DNA of 64,000 nucleotides from Scheffersomyces stipitis CBS 6054 (taxonomy: Eukaryota; Ascomycota; Pichiomycetes; Serinales; Debaryomycetaceae). Location: the NCBI RefSeq assembly GCF_000209165.1, contig NC_009048.1, positions 915,381 to 979,380 of the forward strand, in the 5' to 3' direction. The position numbers and the translations under genes were made by a program. Numbering within the stretch: the stretch's first letter is position 1; every line of letters starts with the position of its first letter. The notes under the pieces were generated by a model that did not search any database, was not told where the DNA came from, and was given only the letters and a program-made list of their open reading frames with translations. Positions 10,935-21,247 of this stretch are shown in pieces.

Positions 10935-11513
10935 AGAGCAATAGCTACGACTATTTGGACGCTGGGCATCATGTTCTTGAGACGGCTAGCACCATTAGAT
11001 TAGATATACATAGAATGTAATATTAAGTAGATATAATGACGATTGGATAGAATCGGAAAGAAGAGTATATTGCTGTGGAACTTATCAAGCAACCGTTCAT
11101 AAATTTTGAGAGTCTGGGAGTTGTAATTATTCACGTTAGTGCCTCTTTAGATAGTGCTTCACTACATGGATTACAGATATTAAACGATGTAATTTTGGCA
11201 AAGCTATGGAATTATGAAAGAGGAATAAGCTGAGGTAAAAGAATACTTTTGCATTTATCCAGTTCTCTAATTTGCGATTAGTAATTCTTCGATTGATAAG
11301 TATACACTCTCGGTTCATCTGACGGTGGTAATAACTCTTCGATAACTCTGGTACCGTAATTCGTTATGTATTTTCGCACCCAAACATTTTTTCAGGAACA
11401 CTTCGCACTCATAGTTAAGAGACTTACCTTTTTTCATTGTGAATAATTGAAGAAACTATCTCTGTTCTTTACAGATCGCTGTCATTTTTTCAAAGTCATT
11501 ACCAGTGTCCTAG
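10935..11513. other. Intergenic, ADK2 to RAD3
   Basis: 579 bp, A/T-rich, between co-oriented genes. It carries the ADK2 3' flank and RAD3 promoter. No specific element recognised. Confidence 0.5.
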
Positions 11514-13895
11514 ATGAAGTTCTTTATCGATGATCTTCCCGTGTTGTTCCCGTATCCCCGGATATACCCGGAACAGTATGCGTATATGTGTGATATCAAG
11601 AAGACTCTTGATGTAGGAGGAAATTGTATCCTTGAAATGCCTTCAGGAACTGGTAAGACTGTTTCGTTGTTGTCGCTAACAGTAGCCTATCAGATGCATT
11701 ACCCGGAGCACCGTAAGATTGTATATTGTTCGCGTACAATGTCTGAAATCGAGAAAGCGCTAATTGAGTTGCACAAGTTGATGGAGTTCAGATCGACAGA
11801 GTTGGGGTATGTAGAAGAATTCCGTGGATTGGGACTTACCTCCAGAAAAAACTTATGTGTCCATCCCACAATATCCCAAGAAAGAAAGGGAAATGTAGTT
11901 GATGAAAAGTGTCGTAGAATCACGAACGGCCAGTTGAAAGAGAGAATCGCGAAAGGGCTTGTTACTCCAGATCAGGAGGTTAACCATGCTGAAGCCAACA
12001 CCCTCTGTGATATGCACGAGAACATGAACGACATGGACCAGCACAATTTGATTCCCGCGGGCGTATACTCATTTGACGCGTTGATCAAGTATTGTAAGCA
12101 AGAAGGAACTTGTCCTTACTTCACAGTGAGAAGAATGATTCCCTTCTGTAATATCATTATTTACTCGTATCACTACTTGTTGGATCCCAAGATCGCAGAA
12201 AGAGTCTCTAAGGAGCTTTCTAAAGACAGTATCATCATCTTTGATGAAGCGCACAACATTGATAACGTCTGTATTGAGTCGTTGTCTCTAGACTTAACTG
12301 ATGATACCTTGAAAAGAGCCACCAGAGGAGCCAACAAGTTGGGAGACGCTGTGGACGAAATGAAAGCCCATGATAGTGAAAAGCTCCAGAACGAATACGA
12401 GAAGTTGGTAGAGGGCTTGCGGCAGGCAGAAATTGCGAGAGATGAAGAGCTTTTCATGAGCAACCCAACATTGCCGCAGGATTTGCTCGACGAAGCTATC
12501 CCCGGAAACATCCGCAAGGCTGAACATTTCATCTCGTTCTTGAAGCGGTTTATAGAATATTTGAAAACGAGAATGAAAGTGCTACACGTTATTAGTGAAA
12601 CTCCCATTAGCTTCCTACAGCATTTGAAAGAATTAACGTTCATAGATAGGAAACCATTGAGATTCTGTTCTGAGCGGTTATCACTTTTGGTGAGAACGTT
12701 GGAATTGTCTGAAATTGAAGATTTCCATGCCTTGAAGGATATCGCTACATTTGCTACACTAGTTTCCACATACGATACTGGATTCCAGCTTATCTTGGAA
12801 CCATTTGAATCAGAAGGGTCTACGGTGCCTAATCCAATATTGCATTTCATCTGTTTGGATGCATCTATTGCAATCAAACCTGTGTTTGAGCGTTTCTCCT
12901 CAGTGATCATCACCTCAGGAACCATTTCACCTTTGGACATGTATCCAAAGATGATGAACTTTCAGACTGTGATACAGGAATCTTATACCATGACATTGGC
13001 TAGGAGATCATTCTTGCCCATGATCGTCACAAAGGGCTCGGATCAAGTGTCCATCTCATCCAGATTTGAAATCCGTAACGATCCATCGGTGGTGAGAAAT
13101 TATGGGTCACTTTTGATTGAATTCTCCAAGATAACACCAGACGGAATGGTGGTTTTCTTCCCCTCGTATCTATACATGGAGTCTATCATTTCTATGTGGC
13201 AGACTATGGGTGTTTTAGATGAGGTGTGGAAATACAAGCTTATACTCGTAGAAACTCCCGATGCCCAAGAGACATCGTTGGCCTTGGAAACTTATAGAAA
13301 GGCCTGTTCTAATGGTAGAGGTGCCGTCTTGCTTTCTGTTGCTCGTGGGAAGGTATCTGAAGGGATCGATTTTGATCACCATTACGGAAGAACTGTACTA
13401 ATGATTGGTATTCCATTCCAGTATACAGAGTCCAGAATCTTGAAAGCACGTTTAGAATTCATGAGAGACCACTTTCAGATCAGAGAAAACGATTTCTTAT
13501 CTTTCGATGCCATGAGACATGCCGCGCAATGTTTGGGAAGAGTCTTGAGAGGAAAAGATGACTACGGTATTATGGTTCTTGCAGATAGAAGATTTTCCAA
13601 GAAGAAGAACCAATTGCCTAAATGGATAGCCCAAGCCTTGAATGACTCCGATACCAATTTGTCTACAGATATGGCGCTTGCCACTGCCAGGAAATTTTTG
13701 CGGAGTCTTGCTCAGCCAGCAAATCCTAAGGATCAAGAAGGTGTTTCTGTGTGGAACATCGAGCAATTGCAACAGTTCCAGCAACAGCAGCAGATGAGAA
13801 TGGAGGCATTGGGAGTTGCGAAAGAAAAAGGAAACGGCGATGCTGCCGAAGAGGATTTCATGGATATTGACGATGACGACCTTGACTTGTTATAG
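11514..13895 (+). CDS. RAD3: Rad3/XPD 5'-3' DNA helicase of TFIIH
   Basis: The 793-residue protein begins MKFFIDDLPVLFPYPRIYPEQ, typical of Rad3/XPD. Walker A is PSGTGKT with Lys48, the same number as in S. cerevisiae. Four iron-sulfur cysteines are at C115, C133, C165 and C200; the last two are shifted by nine residues from the yeast C156/C191, implying a short insertion between C133 and C165. Motif II is FDEAHN, and the C-terminal half has QCLGRVLRGKDDYG (motif VI). The C-terminus is Gln-rich then acidic. As part of TFIIH it opens DNA in nucleotide excision repair and supports Pol II initiation. All key residues are intact, so it should be functional. CTG codons appear very rare in this gene. 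Confidence 0.97.
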   Translation: MKFFIDDLPVLFPYPRIYPEQYAYMCDIKKTLDVGGNCILEMPSGTGKTVSLLSLTVAYQMHYPEHRKIVYCSRTMSEIEKALIELHKLMEFRSTELGYVEEFRGLGLTSRKNLCVHPTISQERKGNVVDEKCRRITNGQLKERIAKGLVTPDQEVNHAEANTLCDMHENMNDMDQHNLIPAGVYSFDALIKYCKQEGTCPYFTVRRMIPFCNIIIYSYHYLLDPKIAERVSKELSKDSIIIFDEAHNIDNVCIESLSLDLTDDTLKRATRGANKLGDAVDEMKAHDSEKLQNEYEKLVEGLRQAEIARDEELFMSNPTLPQDLLDEAIPGNIRKAEHFISFLKRFIEYLKTRMKVLHVISETPISFLQHLKELTFIDRKPLRFCSERLSLLVRTLELSEIEDFHALKDIATFATLVSTYDTGFQLILEPFESEGSTVPNPILHFICLDASIAIKPVFERFSSVIITSGTISPLDMYPKMMNFQTVIQESYTMTLARRSFLPMIVTKGSDQVSISSRFEIRNDPSVVRNYGSLLIEFSKITPDGMVVFFPSYLYMESIISMWQTMGVLDEVWKYKLILVETPDAQETSLALETYRKACSNGRGAVLLSVARGKVSEGIDFDHHYGRTVLMIGIPFQYTESRILKARLEFMRDHFQIRENDFLSFDAMRHAAQCLGRVLRGKDDYGIMVLADRRFSKKKNQLPKWIAQALNDSDTNLSTDMALATARKFLRSLAQPANPKDQEGVSVWNIEQLQQFQQQQQMRMEALGVAKEKGNGDAAEEDFMDIDDDDLDLL

Positions 13896-14274
13896 AAAAC
13901 TTTCCAATACGTACACTATCTATTATTAATGATTATGAAAATATAAAGTATCCGTAGAAGACACTAATGTTTCACTCCTACAATGTATAGTGCTTAATTG
14001 TCACATGAGTTTCTTTGATTTTCCACCACTTCTTGTTACAGACATTTGAATAGAATAGAAGTAATAATAATCAAAAGAAGATCGATGGGGGACTATTTCA
14101 AGAAGTCAATATATAGTAGCTTTCTCCTTTCTGTTTCATTTTGCAACCTATAATCACGCCGATTCTACTAGGTTTTTATGGCTTGTATACAGGCTATATT
14201 TCTCTTTTGTATTACAAGTGTTGATCTTTAGTTTGTCCTCTCAACTGTAAGTTTGTATATCTAAATGTCTGTCA
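13896..14274. other. Intergenic, RAD3 to ARP10-like gene
   Basis: 379 bp, A/T-rich. An ATG at 14264 lies in a different frame and 10 bp upstream of the chosen ARP10-like start, so a very short upstream reading frame overlaps the start region. Confidence 0.5.
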
Positions 14275-15510
14275 ATGTATCAGCAGTCTGGACCTAATGA
14301 GTATTCGGTAGTGATAGTATCTTTGGAAGAACGTTCTGTAAGCGTCGAACGAGCGGGAGTTGTTTCTCCAATCACAGTCCGTTGGACGAATAGCAACCGT
14401 ACAAATTCATCGGTGTTGCAATTTCCTTCATTTTTGGAGTTGTCGGATGCCTCACTCAATAAAGAGGAGACTGAAGAACTTCTTAGAAATACCTTGGAAA
14501 CGAAGCACAGTAAACTTGCAGAAATTTACACTTCGGAATTGTTCCGTTGGTGCGATTTCAATCGTAGAGGAGGTATCAATGAAGTCGAAGAAAGGCTAAT
14601 CCATTCATTGCTTGTTGATGTTTGTATAGAACAATTGGGGGTTTCTCCTCGCGAATGCAAAGTTGTATTTATAGACGATGGATTTTCAGAAGTTTTCAAA
14701 TTCCAAATGATCGATATTTTGCTTTCAAAGCTAAAGTTCAGATCGGTTATAGTACAGGCCCTGCCAGTTTTGGCGATTATAGGCTCAAATCGTGATAGTG
14801 GAATTGTGGTCGATATTGGATGGAGCAATTGTAGAATTGTGCCAGTCATAGATCTTCGAGACCTCACTGTTAATGGACGGTACCAATACCCCCGAAAATG
14901 GAATGGTCTAACGCTTCATTATACTATTGTTGAGAAGCTAATAGAGCTTGATGACAGAATGGTAAATGAGAAATTGCTATCAAGAAACGATTTATTTGAT
15001 ATAATCGCGAATTTTATTGAGAAATACATCTATGTCAGACCCATTGAGGCCCAGCCTCGAATTTTGGCAGAATCATTTGAGATTGTGGAAGGTGTCTTTC
15101 TACCCAACAAGTGGAGATACGAGATCATAGAAGAGATGTTTTTTGGAAAGGAGTTGATTTCTCAGCAGATTTCTTCGCTTGTTAAGAGCGCGCATATTGA
15201 CAACAGAAAAGTCTTGCTAAAGAATATTATACTTAAAGGGGTAATAGCGGAGATAGCAGGATTCAAGACCAGGTTGATTCAGGAATTGAACAAAGAAGTA
15301 AATGGTACTGCTTGCGGAAAAGTCACGCTTGGTTCGTGGAGTGGATGTTCCACATATGTCTCAAGTGTGTTGTCAAAACAAGACAAAGCTTCTTGGAAAC
15401 ATTTGGAGATCACCAGGGAAGCTTTTGCAGGTGTCTCTGGTCCAAATGGCTACAGGCTTACAGGCTTGTTAGGTAGCAGAAATGGTAATATAGTGAACAT
15501 TGATATATAG
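14275..15510 (+). CDS. ARP10: Actin-related protein, probably Arp10 (dynactin)
   Basis: The 411-residue protein shows a divergent actin fold. The N-terminal strands YSVVIVSLEERSVSVERAG stand for phosphate-1. The phosphate-2 segment is SGIVVDIGWSNCRIVPVID, and WNGLTLHYTIVEKL matches the region after it in Arp10/Arp11 proteins. The C-terminal region with VTLGSWSGCSTYVSSVL and the final GLLGSRNGN are poorly conserved. Arp10 caps the pointed end of the Arp1 filament in dynactin, acting with dynein in nuclear migration. The nucleotide-binding glycines are degenerate, as usual for Arp10. The gene runs tail to tail with its downstream neighbour, with 11 bp between stop codons. Another divergent ARP cannot be excluded. 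Confidence 0.6.
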   Translation: MYQQSGPNEYSVVIVSLEERSVSVERAGVVSPITVRWTNSNRTNSSVLQFPSFLELSDASLNKEETEELLRNTLETKHSKLAEIYTSELFRWCDFNRRGGINEVEERLIHSLLVDVCIEQLGVSPRECKVVFIDDGFSEVFKFQMIDILLSKLKFRSVIVQALPVLAIIGSNRDSGIVVDIGWSNCRIVPVIDLRDLTVNGRYQYPRKWNGLTLHYTIVEKLIELDDRMVNEKLLSRNDLFDIIANFIEKYIYVRPIEAQPRILAESFEIVEGVFLPNKWRYEIIEEMFFGKELISQQISSLVKSAHIDNRKVLLKNIILKGVIAEIAGFKTRLIQELNKEVNGTACGKVTLGSWSGCSTYVSSVLSKQDKASWKHLEITREAFAGVSGPNGYRLTGLLGSRNGNIVNIDI

Positions 15511-15521
15511 TATAGATACTC

Positions 15522-16469
15522 TCACATGTAAATGAAGACATAGACGTCGTCCAAGTCCACTTCATGATTCTTTCCAATTGAAGGCACCGAGTGGTCTCGG
15601 ATTGTATATTTTGCCCAAGGATACATTTCGTAATAGTCTTCGGTTGAAAAGTGAAAAAAAGACATAAATCCTGTTACAAATTGTTTCCAGAAGTCTTTCT
15701 TCATGTTTCCACTTGGGCTGAGGTTCTCCATTTCGAACTCAAGAATATGTAACAACGCTTGCTCCTCATGCAATGCATTTGCTCTCTCGCATAGTGGAGC
15801 AGCAAAGCAATGATCATCCGCAAAACTGAAGGACAGACTGAGTTTTTTATAATCCAAAGGTGTTCTGTCTTTGGACAATTCTCTTCTCATTTGAGGCTGG
15901 ATTTGGACAGATACTACTGGCGGGATTCTCTCCAGCAATAAAGTGGGATAGTACTTGGTAGGTAAGCTGTCTATGGCAGTATGAGTTTGAAAAAGAGATT
16001 TGGGGACCACAATTGAATTGTTTGAAGTCGGAGGTACAATTTCTTGCTGGAGAACAAGCGAAGCCTCGTAGTACACTTCGTCTGTAGTAGAAGAAGTTCC
16101 GTACTCCTGCTGTGTGTTTGCCTTTTCCGGAAGGGGGAACCTGGGCGGCTTCTTAATTTCGATATCGTAGTTTGCTTGTTCCAATGAGATGCTCGAGTTG
16201 TTGCTGGTGATAGTAGCATTCTTCACTGTTGATAACAAAGCCGATGAATCGAAAGAAGCATTATTCTCGAGTGAGTTTGGATTGATCTGAATCAATGATT
16301 GACGAAGAAGAGAACCAGGTTTACTAACAAACATCAGTGGTCGTTTGCCGAACAGCAGCAACTCTATGGACTGATTTTCGTCGTCATATGATTGTCGGTG
16401 AGACGCCGTCTTCGACTGTTCTATGTTGGAACTCGAACCAATGCTGAAACCAACCAAGCGGGAAGACAT
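15522..16469 (-). CDS. Unrecognised 315-residue protein
   Basis: I do not recognise the family. The N-terminal half (about 1-150) is Ser/Asn/Gln-rich and probably disordered, with one FGKRPLMFVSKPGSLL segment. The C-terminal third has more ordered character, with an acidic helix (HEEQALLHILEFEMENL), then FWKQFVTGFMSFFHFSTEDYYEMYPWAKYTI, and ends DLDDVYVFIYM. There is no signal peptide or clear membrane segment. The length, clean ATG and closely packed convergent neighbour argue for a real gene. CTG-clade-specific or fast-evolving regulator proteins often look like this, but no function is assigned. Confidence 0.75.
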   Translation of the reverse strand: MSSRLVGFSIGSSSNIEQSKTASHRQSYDDENQSIELLLFGKRPLMFVSKPGSLLRQSLIQINPNSLENNASFDSSALLSTVKNATITSNNSSISLEQANYDIEIKKPPRFPLPEKANTQQEYGTSSTTDEVYYEASLVLQQEIVPPTSNNSIVVPKSLFQTHTAIDSLPTKYYPTLLLERIPPVVSVQIQPQMRRELSKDRTPLDYKKLSLSFSFADDHCFAAPLCERANALHEEQALLHILEFEMENLSPSGNMKKDFWKQFVTGFMSFFHFSTEDYYEMYPWAKYTIRDHSVPSIGKNHEVDLDDVYVFIYM

Positions 16470-16752
16470 TGAGGAATGAAATGGAGAAAAGGTCGGCAGT
16501 TGAATTAAATCAAATAAGTTTTACAAGAATAAGGGAGATGCACTTGTGAGAGGTTGGAAAAGAATAAATGTCTAGACGCTGTCTTGGTGCATACTCTCGC
16601 TTGGGCCTCGCTGAAATATTTTTACAGCAGCATGGAATCTTTCAGTGGTTCAATCGTTCAATTAAATTGATATCAGATACTCTGCTATCTTTACCATACT
16701 TGATCGTGTCTGGTAACTAGATAGACAAGTACTTTGTCGTCTTGACTATCTG

Positions 16753-17061
16753 TCACTTCGTATCTTCATTCTTCATCAAACTTCCAATGTACTCCTGCAA
16801 ATACTGGATGTCATTTTCATACTTTTCGGAAACAATCTTGGTGTTTCTAATGGATGTTACTAATGTGGATATCTGGTCCTTAAGGAGTAGAATTCGAGCT
16901 ACTTTCTCTTCTTTCAGGAGGCTCGAGGGATGTGTTGAAATAGGCTCTGAAATATCGTGTTCAGTATGAGTTAAATTGTCTGTCGATTTTATTTGGGGAA
17001 GAGACTTTTCAACAGTGCTAGTTGGAACTTCTGGAACTATATCTATACTGTCGGAGCTCAT
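16753..17061 (-). CDS. SLO1: Slo1-like short coiled-coil protein (SCOC family)
   Basis: A 102-residue protein. The first half is polar and probably disordered (Ser/Thr/Glu-rich). The second half is a heptad-patterned coiled coil from about residue 50, ending in YLQEYIGSLMKNED. That end matches the QYIENLM-type C-terminus of SCOC/DUF2205 proteins, whose yeast member Slo1 binds the Golgi GTPase Arl3. By family it would act in Golgi/endosome Arl signalling. The gene is divergently transcribed from RVS161 with 544 bp between starts. The match rests on the coiled coil only, so confidence is moderate. Confidence 0.65.
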   Translation of the reverse strand: MSSDSIDIVPEVPTSTVEKSLPQIKSTDNLTHTEHDISEPISTHPSSLLKEEKVARILLLKDQISTLVTSIRNTKIVSEKYENDIQYLQEYIGSLMKNEDTK

Positions 17062-17605
17062 TGTGTCAGTTGAACAGCAGATGGGTCAATAATTGTAAAT
17101 TTAAGATGCTTCAAATGCCACTGAATAAGAAAAACTGAAGGTCGCTCAAGTATTACTGAAAATGCAGTATCGCTAGGTTTCGCTAATGTCGCTGTGTTCT
17201 CACTATTCTCACACGATTTCTCCTGGCTTGTTCTTTAAATTGCACAATTCTCTTTTATAAACTATTTCAATAAGGCTATCCTATCTATACTAGCTTGACC
17301 TACGAGTTATAGGTACTACCTAATTACCACTTTTTCATTTGTACTACTATTCCTTCCATTGCTAGCGTCGCGCTATTCATTCCTACTCAATCTTACAGTG
17401 CCTGTACCATCCCTATCTCACCTCCGTCATTCTTCTCCAGTGCACGACGTGCTTACATTTACCGTTTACCAAAGTTTAAGGAGTCCATCGAATTCATATT
17501 AGAAAGGTCATTCCTTTCACGAACATCAATTCCAGAGCATTCAACTCAGTCCTACCGCCTTCATCTTTAATTTTTACTCAATTCCACTCGCATCCAAGTT
17601 TCAGT
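17062..17605. promoter_or_regulatory. Divergent promoter region SLO1 / RVS161
   Basis: 544 bp between divergent starts. It contains a long pyrimidine-rich tract on the + strand (about 17220-17600), typical of yeast promoters and leaders. No individual factor site is claimed. Confidence 0.5.
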
Positions 17606-18400
17606 ATGTCGTGGGATGGTTTCAAAAAAGCCATCAACAGAGCCGGGGCATCCGTCACTGTCAAGAACGTGGATAAGACCATGGATAAGGACTTTGACAC
17701 CGAAGAAAGAAGATATAAAACGTTGAACACAGCAGGTACTAGCTTGCAAAAATCATCCAAGGGTTACTTGGACTCATTGAGAGCCATGACGGCTTCTCAG
17801 GTCACTATTGCTGAAATTGTGTCCAACTTATATGAAGAGGCCAAACAAGGTCCATCTGTGTATTCCAACGTAGGAAACTTGTATTTGCAATGTGTGCGTG
17901 AATTTGACGAGGAGACTGTGAAACAGATGGATGGCCCGTTCAGAGAAACCATTTTGGACCCTATAACCAAATTCGCAGGGTATTTCAAGGAAATAGACGA
18001 GGCTATAAAGAAGAGAGCCCACAAGAAAATAGACTATGACCAGTGTAAGGCTAAGGTGAGACGGCTAATTGATAAACCAGCAAAGGATGCAGGCAAGTTG
18101 CCTCGTGCTGAAAAGGAGTTGCAAGTTGCAAAAGAAATCTTTGACGACTTGAACGAGCAATTGAAGGCTGAGTTGCCGCAATTGATTGCGTTGAGAGTTC
18201 CATTCTTAGACCCTTCGTTCGAGGCATTGGTCAAGATCCAAATGCGTTTTTGTACAGAGGGCTACTCTAGATTGGCCCAGATCCAGCAGTACTTGGACCA
18301 GAATTCCAGAGACGAATATGCGAACGGATTGTTGGACGGTCGTATCGACGACTTGATTGGCCAGATGAACTCGTTGAACATCGCAACTTTGGGCAAATAG
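17606..18400 (+). CDS. RVS161: Rvs161, amphiphysin-type BAR protein
   Basis: The 264-residue protein is nearly the length of S. cerevisiae Rvs161 (265) and follows it throughout: MSWDGFKKAINRAG, VKNVDKTMDKDFD, ERRYKTLNTAG, LDSLRAMTASQ, ETILDPITKFAGYFKEI, KAKVRRLIDKPAKDAGKLPRAEKEL, RVPFLDPSFEALVKIQ and RFCTEGYSRLAQIQQYL. It is an N-BAR domain only, without SH3. It pairs with Rvs167 to bend membranes at endocytic sites, and in yeast is also needed for cell fusion. The start is fixed by the conserved MSW N-terminus. Confidence 0.97.
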   Translation: MSWDGFKKAINRAGASVTVKNVDKTMDKDFDTEERRYKTLNTAGTSLQKSSKGYLDSLRAMTASQVTIAEIVSNLYEEAKQGPSVYSNVGNLYLQCVREFDEETVKQMDGPFRETILDPITKFAGYFKEIDEAIKKRAHKKIDYDQCKAKVRRLIDKPAKDAGKLPRAEKELQVAKEIFDDLNEQLKAELPQLIALRVPFLDPSFEALVKIQMRFCTEGYSRLAQIQQYLDQNSRDEYANGLLDGRIDDLIGQMNSLNIATLGK

Positions 18401-21247
18401 ATACAGCAGTCTAAAATGTATGAAACTAGTAATACGATGCAGGGATGATCTACTTGACTTCTGTCATAGGCTTTTGTAAGCTTGTGAATGTAGAATTCTA
18501 TTACTATTAATGTAGCCGTAGCATAGTACTAATGCCGCTGTGAAAGATGAAAGTAGCCAGGCTGCTATCCCCTTTAGTGAAAGTCAGTTTTTCTTGATCC
18601 TTTTCTCCCCTACCGATTTTGGTTGCAAAGACTGTTAGTATCTAGAGCATCTGCTTTTCCAATCGTGACATTCCGGTATTACAGGAACCCATTTTAGGAA
18701 ATTTCACTCCTTTCGATTTTGGTTGCATTGAATTTTCTGAGTATGTGCTATGGAATTTCCATGCCTACCAGATGGGAATGTTTCCTGGTCCAAAAGCCTA
18801 TAACAAGTCCCTTGTATATAATTATCTTTGTATGAATATTATTGCGTCCTTCTACATTGCTTTATATTCGCAGTGAAAAATTCGATAGTAATAGTCAATA
18901 ACGGATTATTCCTACGTAATGTACAGCAGTTTGACACCCGTAGCTTTTTCTGGTAATCTAACAGAATAACCACTGTATACCCTGGAATTTATATTGAGAA
19001 CGTCTTTTCAATTGCTTTAATTTATTTTGAAATATTAGATAATTGTCGACTATTTCCCCTAAAGACAATAACTACTTTAGTTTTCGCAGCATATTTTGTT
19101 AATTTCTACAAATATGAAAAGGCTTCCTAAATGTGATCTAAGATAAATCCGCCATTCAATTTTTTTAGAGAAATCAAAGAAAGCCTTCTTTACCTACTAA
19201 ATGAAACTAATCAAGTGACACTATTTATTGAATAGTACCAATTTTTTGGTGAATTTAACTATGGCACTGTAAGAATAAAAACTGTGCACATATATCCGCA
19301 AAAGGTTGACATATAGGTTGCTCTGGTTGAATACATAAGTTGGCATAGTTCCATAATCCATAAACTTGGAACTGAGTCCATATTCAAGTTCTATTACTTT
19401 TGTAATAAATATAGAAGATTGCAAAAGGACTTCTATTGCAACAGTAAGTCCCGAATTCCTTTCCCAGTTGTTCCGTTCCCCACATAATAAATCCTGTATC
19501 TTTAAATCTTGGGGTTAGTTCTTAAGAATTTAGATCTATACTAAAAGTTATAAAATTGTTAGAAATCCAAATATCCAGAAAATTCTGGGCTAAGTAGATG
19601 ACCATAACCATAAACTTCAATGTTACATTGAACAAGATGATACTAAACAAACAAAGGTAACAATTACTTCTAGAAGAATTCCACGGAAATGTAATGAACG
19701 TCACATGGAAATATATTGTACCATTCTTAGTGGTAATGAATGGGCATAGCATTCCATTGGCCATGTGGCCAACTTCACATGGAAGTAATGGAAGCGATTG
19801 AACTTCTTATAGGCGATTATTAGCCCCAACAGCATTCCAGCATTCTATAACATTATGGATAGATTTATCATCAAATACCAATGTTTTGCTCATAGGACCT
19901 AACCTCAGAAACAGCCCTCGGCAGCTTTTAGTTTGCTGTGATATTGAGCGAACGGATACGAAGCAGACGAAAGGAGTATAATAGGTGGATGAAAACGGAA
20001 ATACAACTAGTTGTTATTAATCTAATTGATGTAATTAGTCAGAATTTTCTACCAAGCGAATAATTAAGAACAACAAGTGAAAAATATGGAAGAGAAATGA
20101 ATTGTTTGCTAGGCATTATTCTTCTTTAGATCATTATTATATAATTCGCAAACTTAATGGGAGCTTCCATAGTAATTATTCAGGAGAACGGATACCCCCC
20201 ATTGAAGTTTAAAGACGTTCCAAAGAGGACTATCAAATAAAAATATATGCATCATATCTGTACAGATGACATTTTTGAGTAGATTATCGATTAGATTGCA
20301 TATTCACATTCCCTGTCTATAAATCTTGGCGATGTTCACATTCCGTTTCTTCAGTTGGGACGTATGAACCCTGTGACATATCTCTAGATACGACGTAAAC
20401 AACATGAATCACGATTGTAGCAGGCGAACTCTAAGGTGGGGACGAAGCGTAGGTATGTACGTGTCGACATTGTTCTTTCAAGAGAATACAAGTGTTGCCG
20501 TGACGCCGAGCCTATGACCGATTGGAGTCAGTTTCGGCATTAGAGTCGTAACTAGAAGGTCTAGAATCTTACCGAGTAAAAGCGAGACATGTGTATCCAG
20601 TACACTGACGGCCTAGAATAGGAACAATGACTAGATAAAACAATTGTTTAAACAAGGCACCTTAATAGACAAACGATTAGACGAAGTAGGCACTACACAC
20701 TGTCTAATTTTACCTGTTGGGTGTTAGAGTTTATGTCTACGTAGATAAATGGTTGCGAGCGACTATTCGAAGCGAGCCGCAACTACCCGCCTGGGATTCT
20801 GATAATAGCCCGTGCCGAGAAGTAGGATTTTGTTACTTGAATCTAATTGGTCTATTGTCTCAAATTCTAGTAATTTTTCAAGTCTCATTTCAGGGTATTT
20901 TCAAACTAATCTAGAGATTCGATTTTTCAAGTTCCAATTTTTCTAGTCGCTATTCTCATATTTTAACCTCACTAAATGCACACTTTTCAGCCAAAAATCG
21001 CTTTGACAATTCGCCAGTCCTAGAACAACACTTACAAAACAATCTCAACGTTGTCCACTCAAAATCATTAATACTAACAACAACTTCTTAAAGAAAAACT
21101 ACCACATCGTCATAATCATAGTAATAATCTTAGTCACAATCAAATTCGTCTTCCTCAAGTTATTTTTGCATACATATATACACCAATAGTATCTCAGCAA
21201 CTACCATTCGCATCCGAAGCTACCCTCTTTTGTATGAAAACGACACA
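18401..21247. other. Gene-free stretch of 2.8 kb upstream of the SCAP-like gene
   Basis: A/T-rich, with no credible gene. A 14-bp sequence (cgattttggttgca) occurs twice exactly 100 bp apart at 18614 and 18714. The final 350 bp before the SCAP-like start is an A/C/T-rich leader. No tRNA, LTR ends or other RNA recognised. Confidence 0.55.

Noticed and set aside
21230..21247. Six extra codons before the SCAP-like ATG
   Set aside because: The extension starts with TTG, not ATG; the next ATG at 21248 is in frame and adopted.
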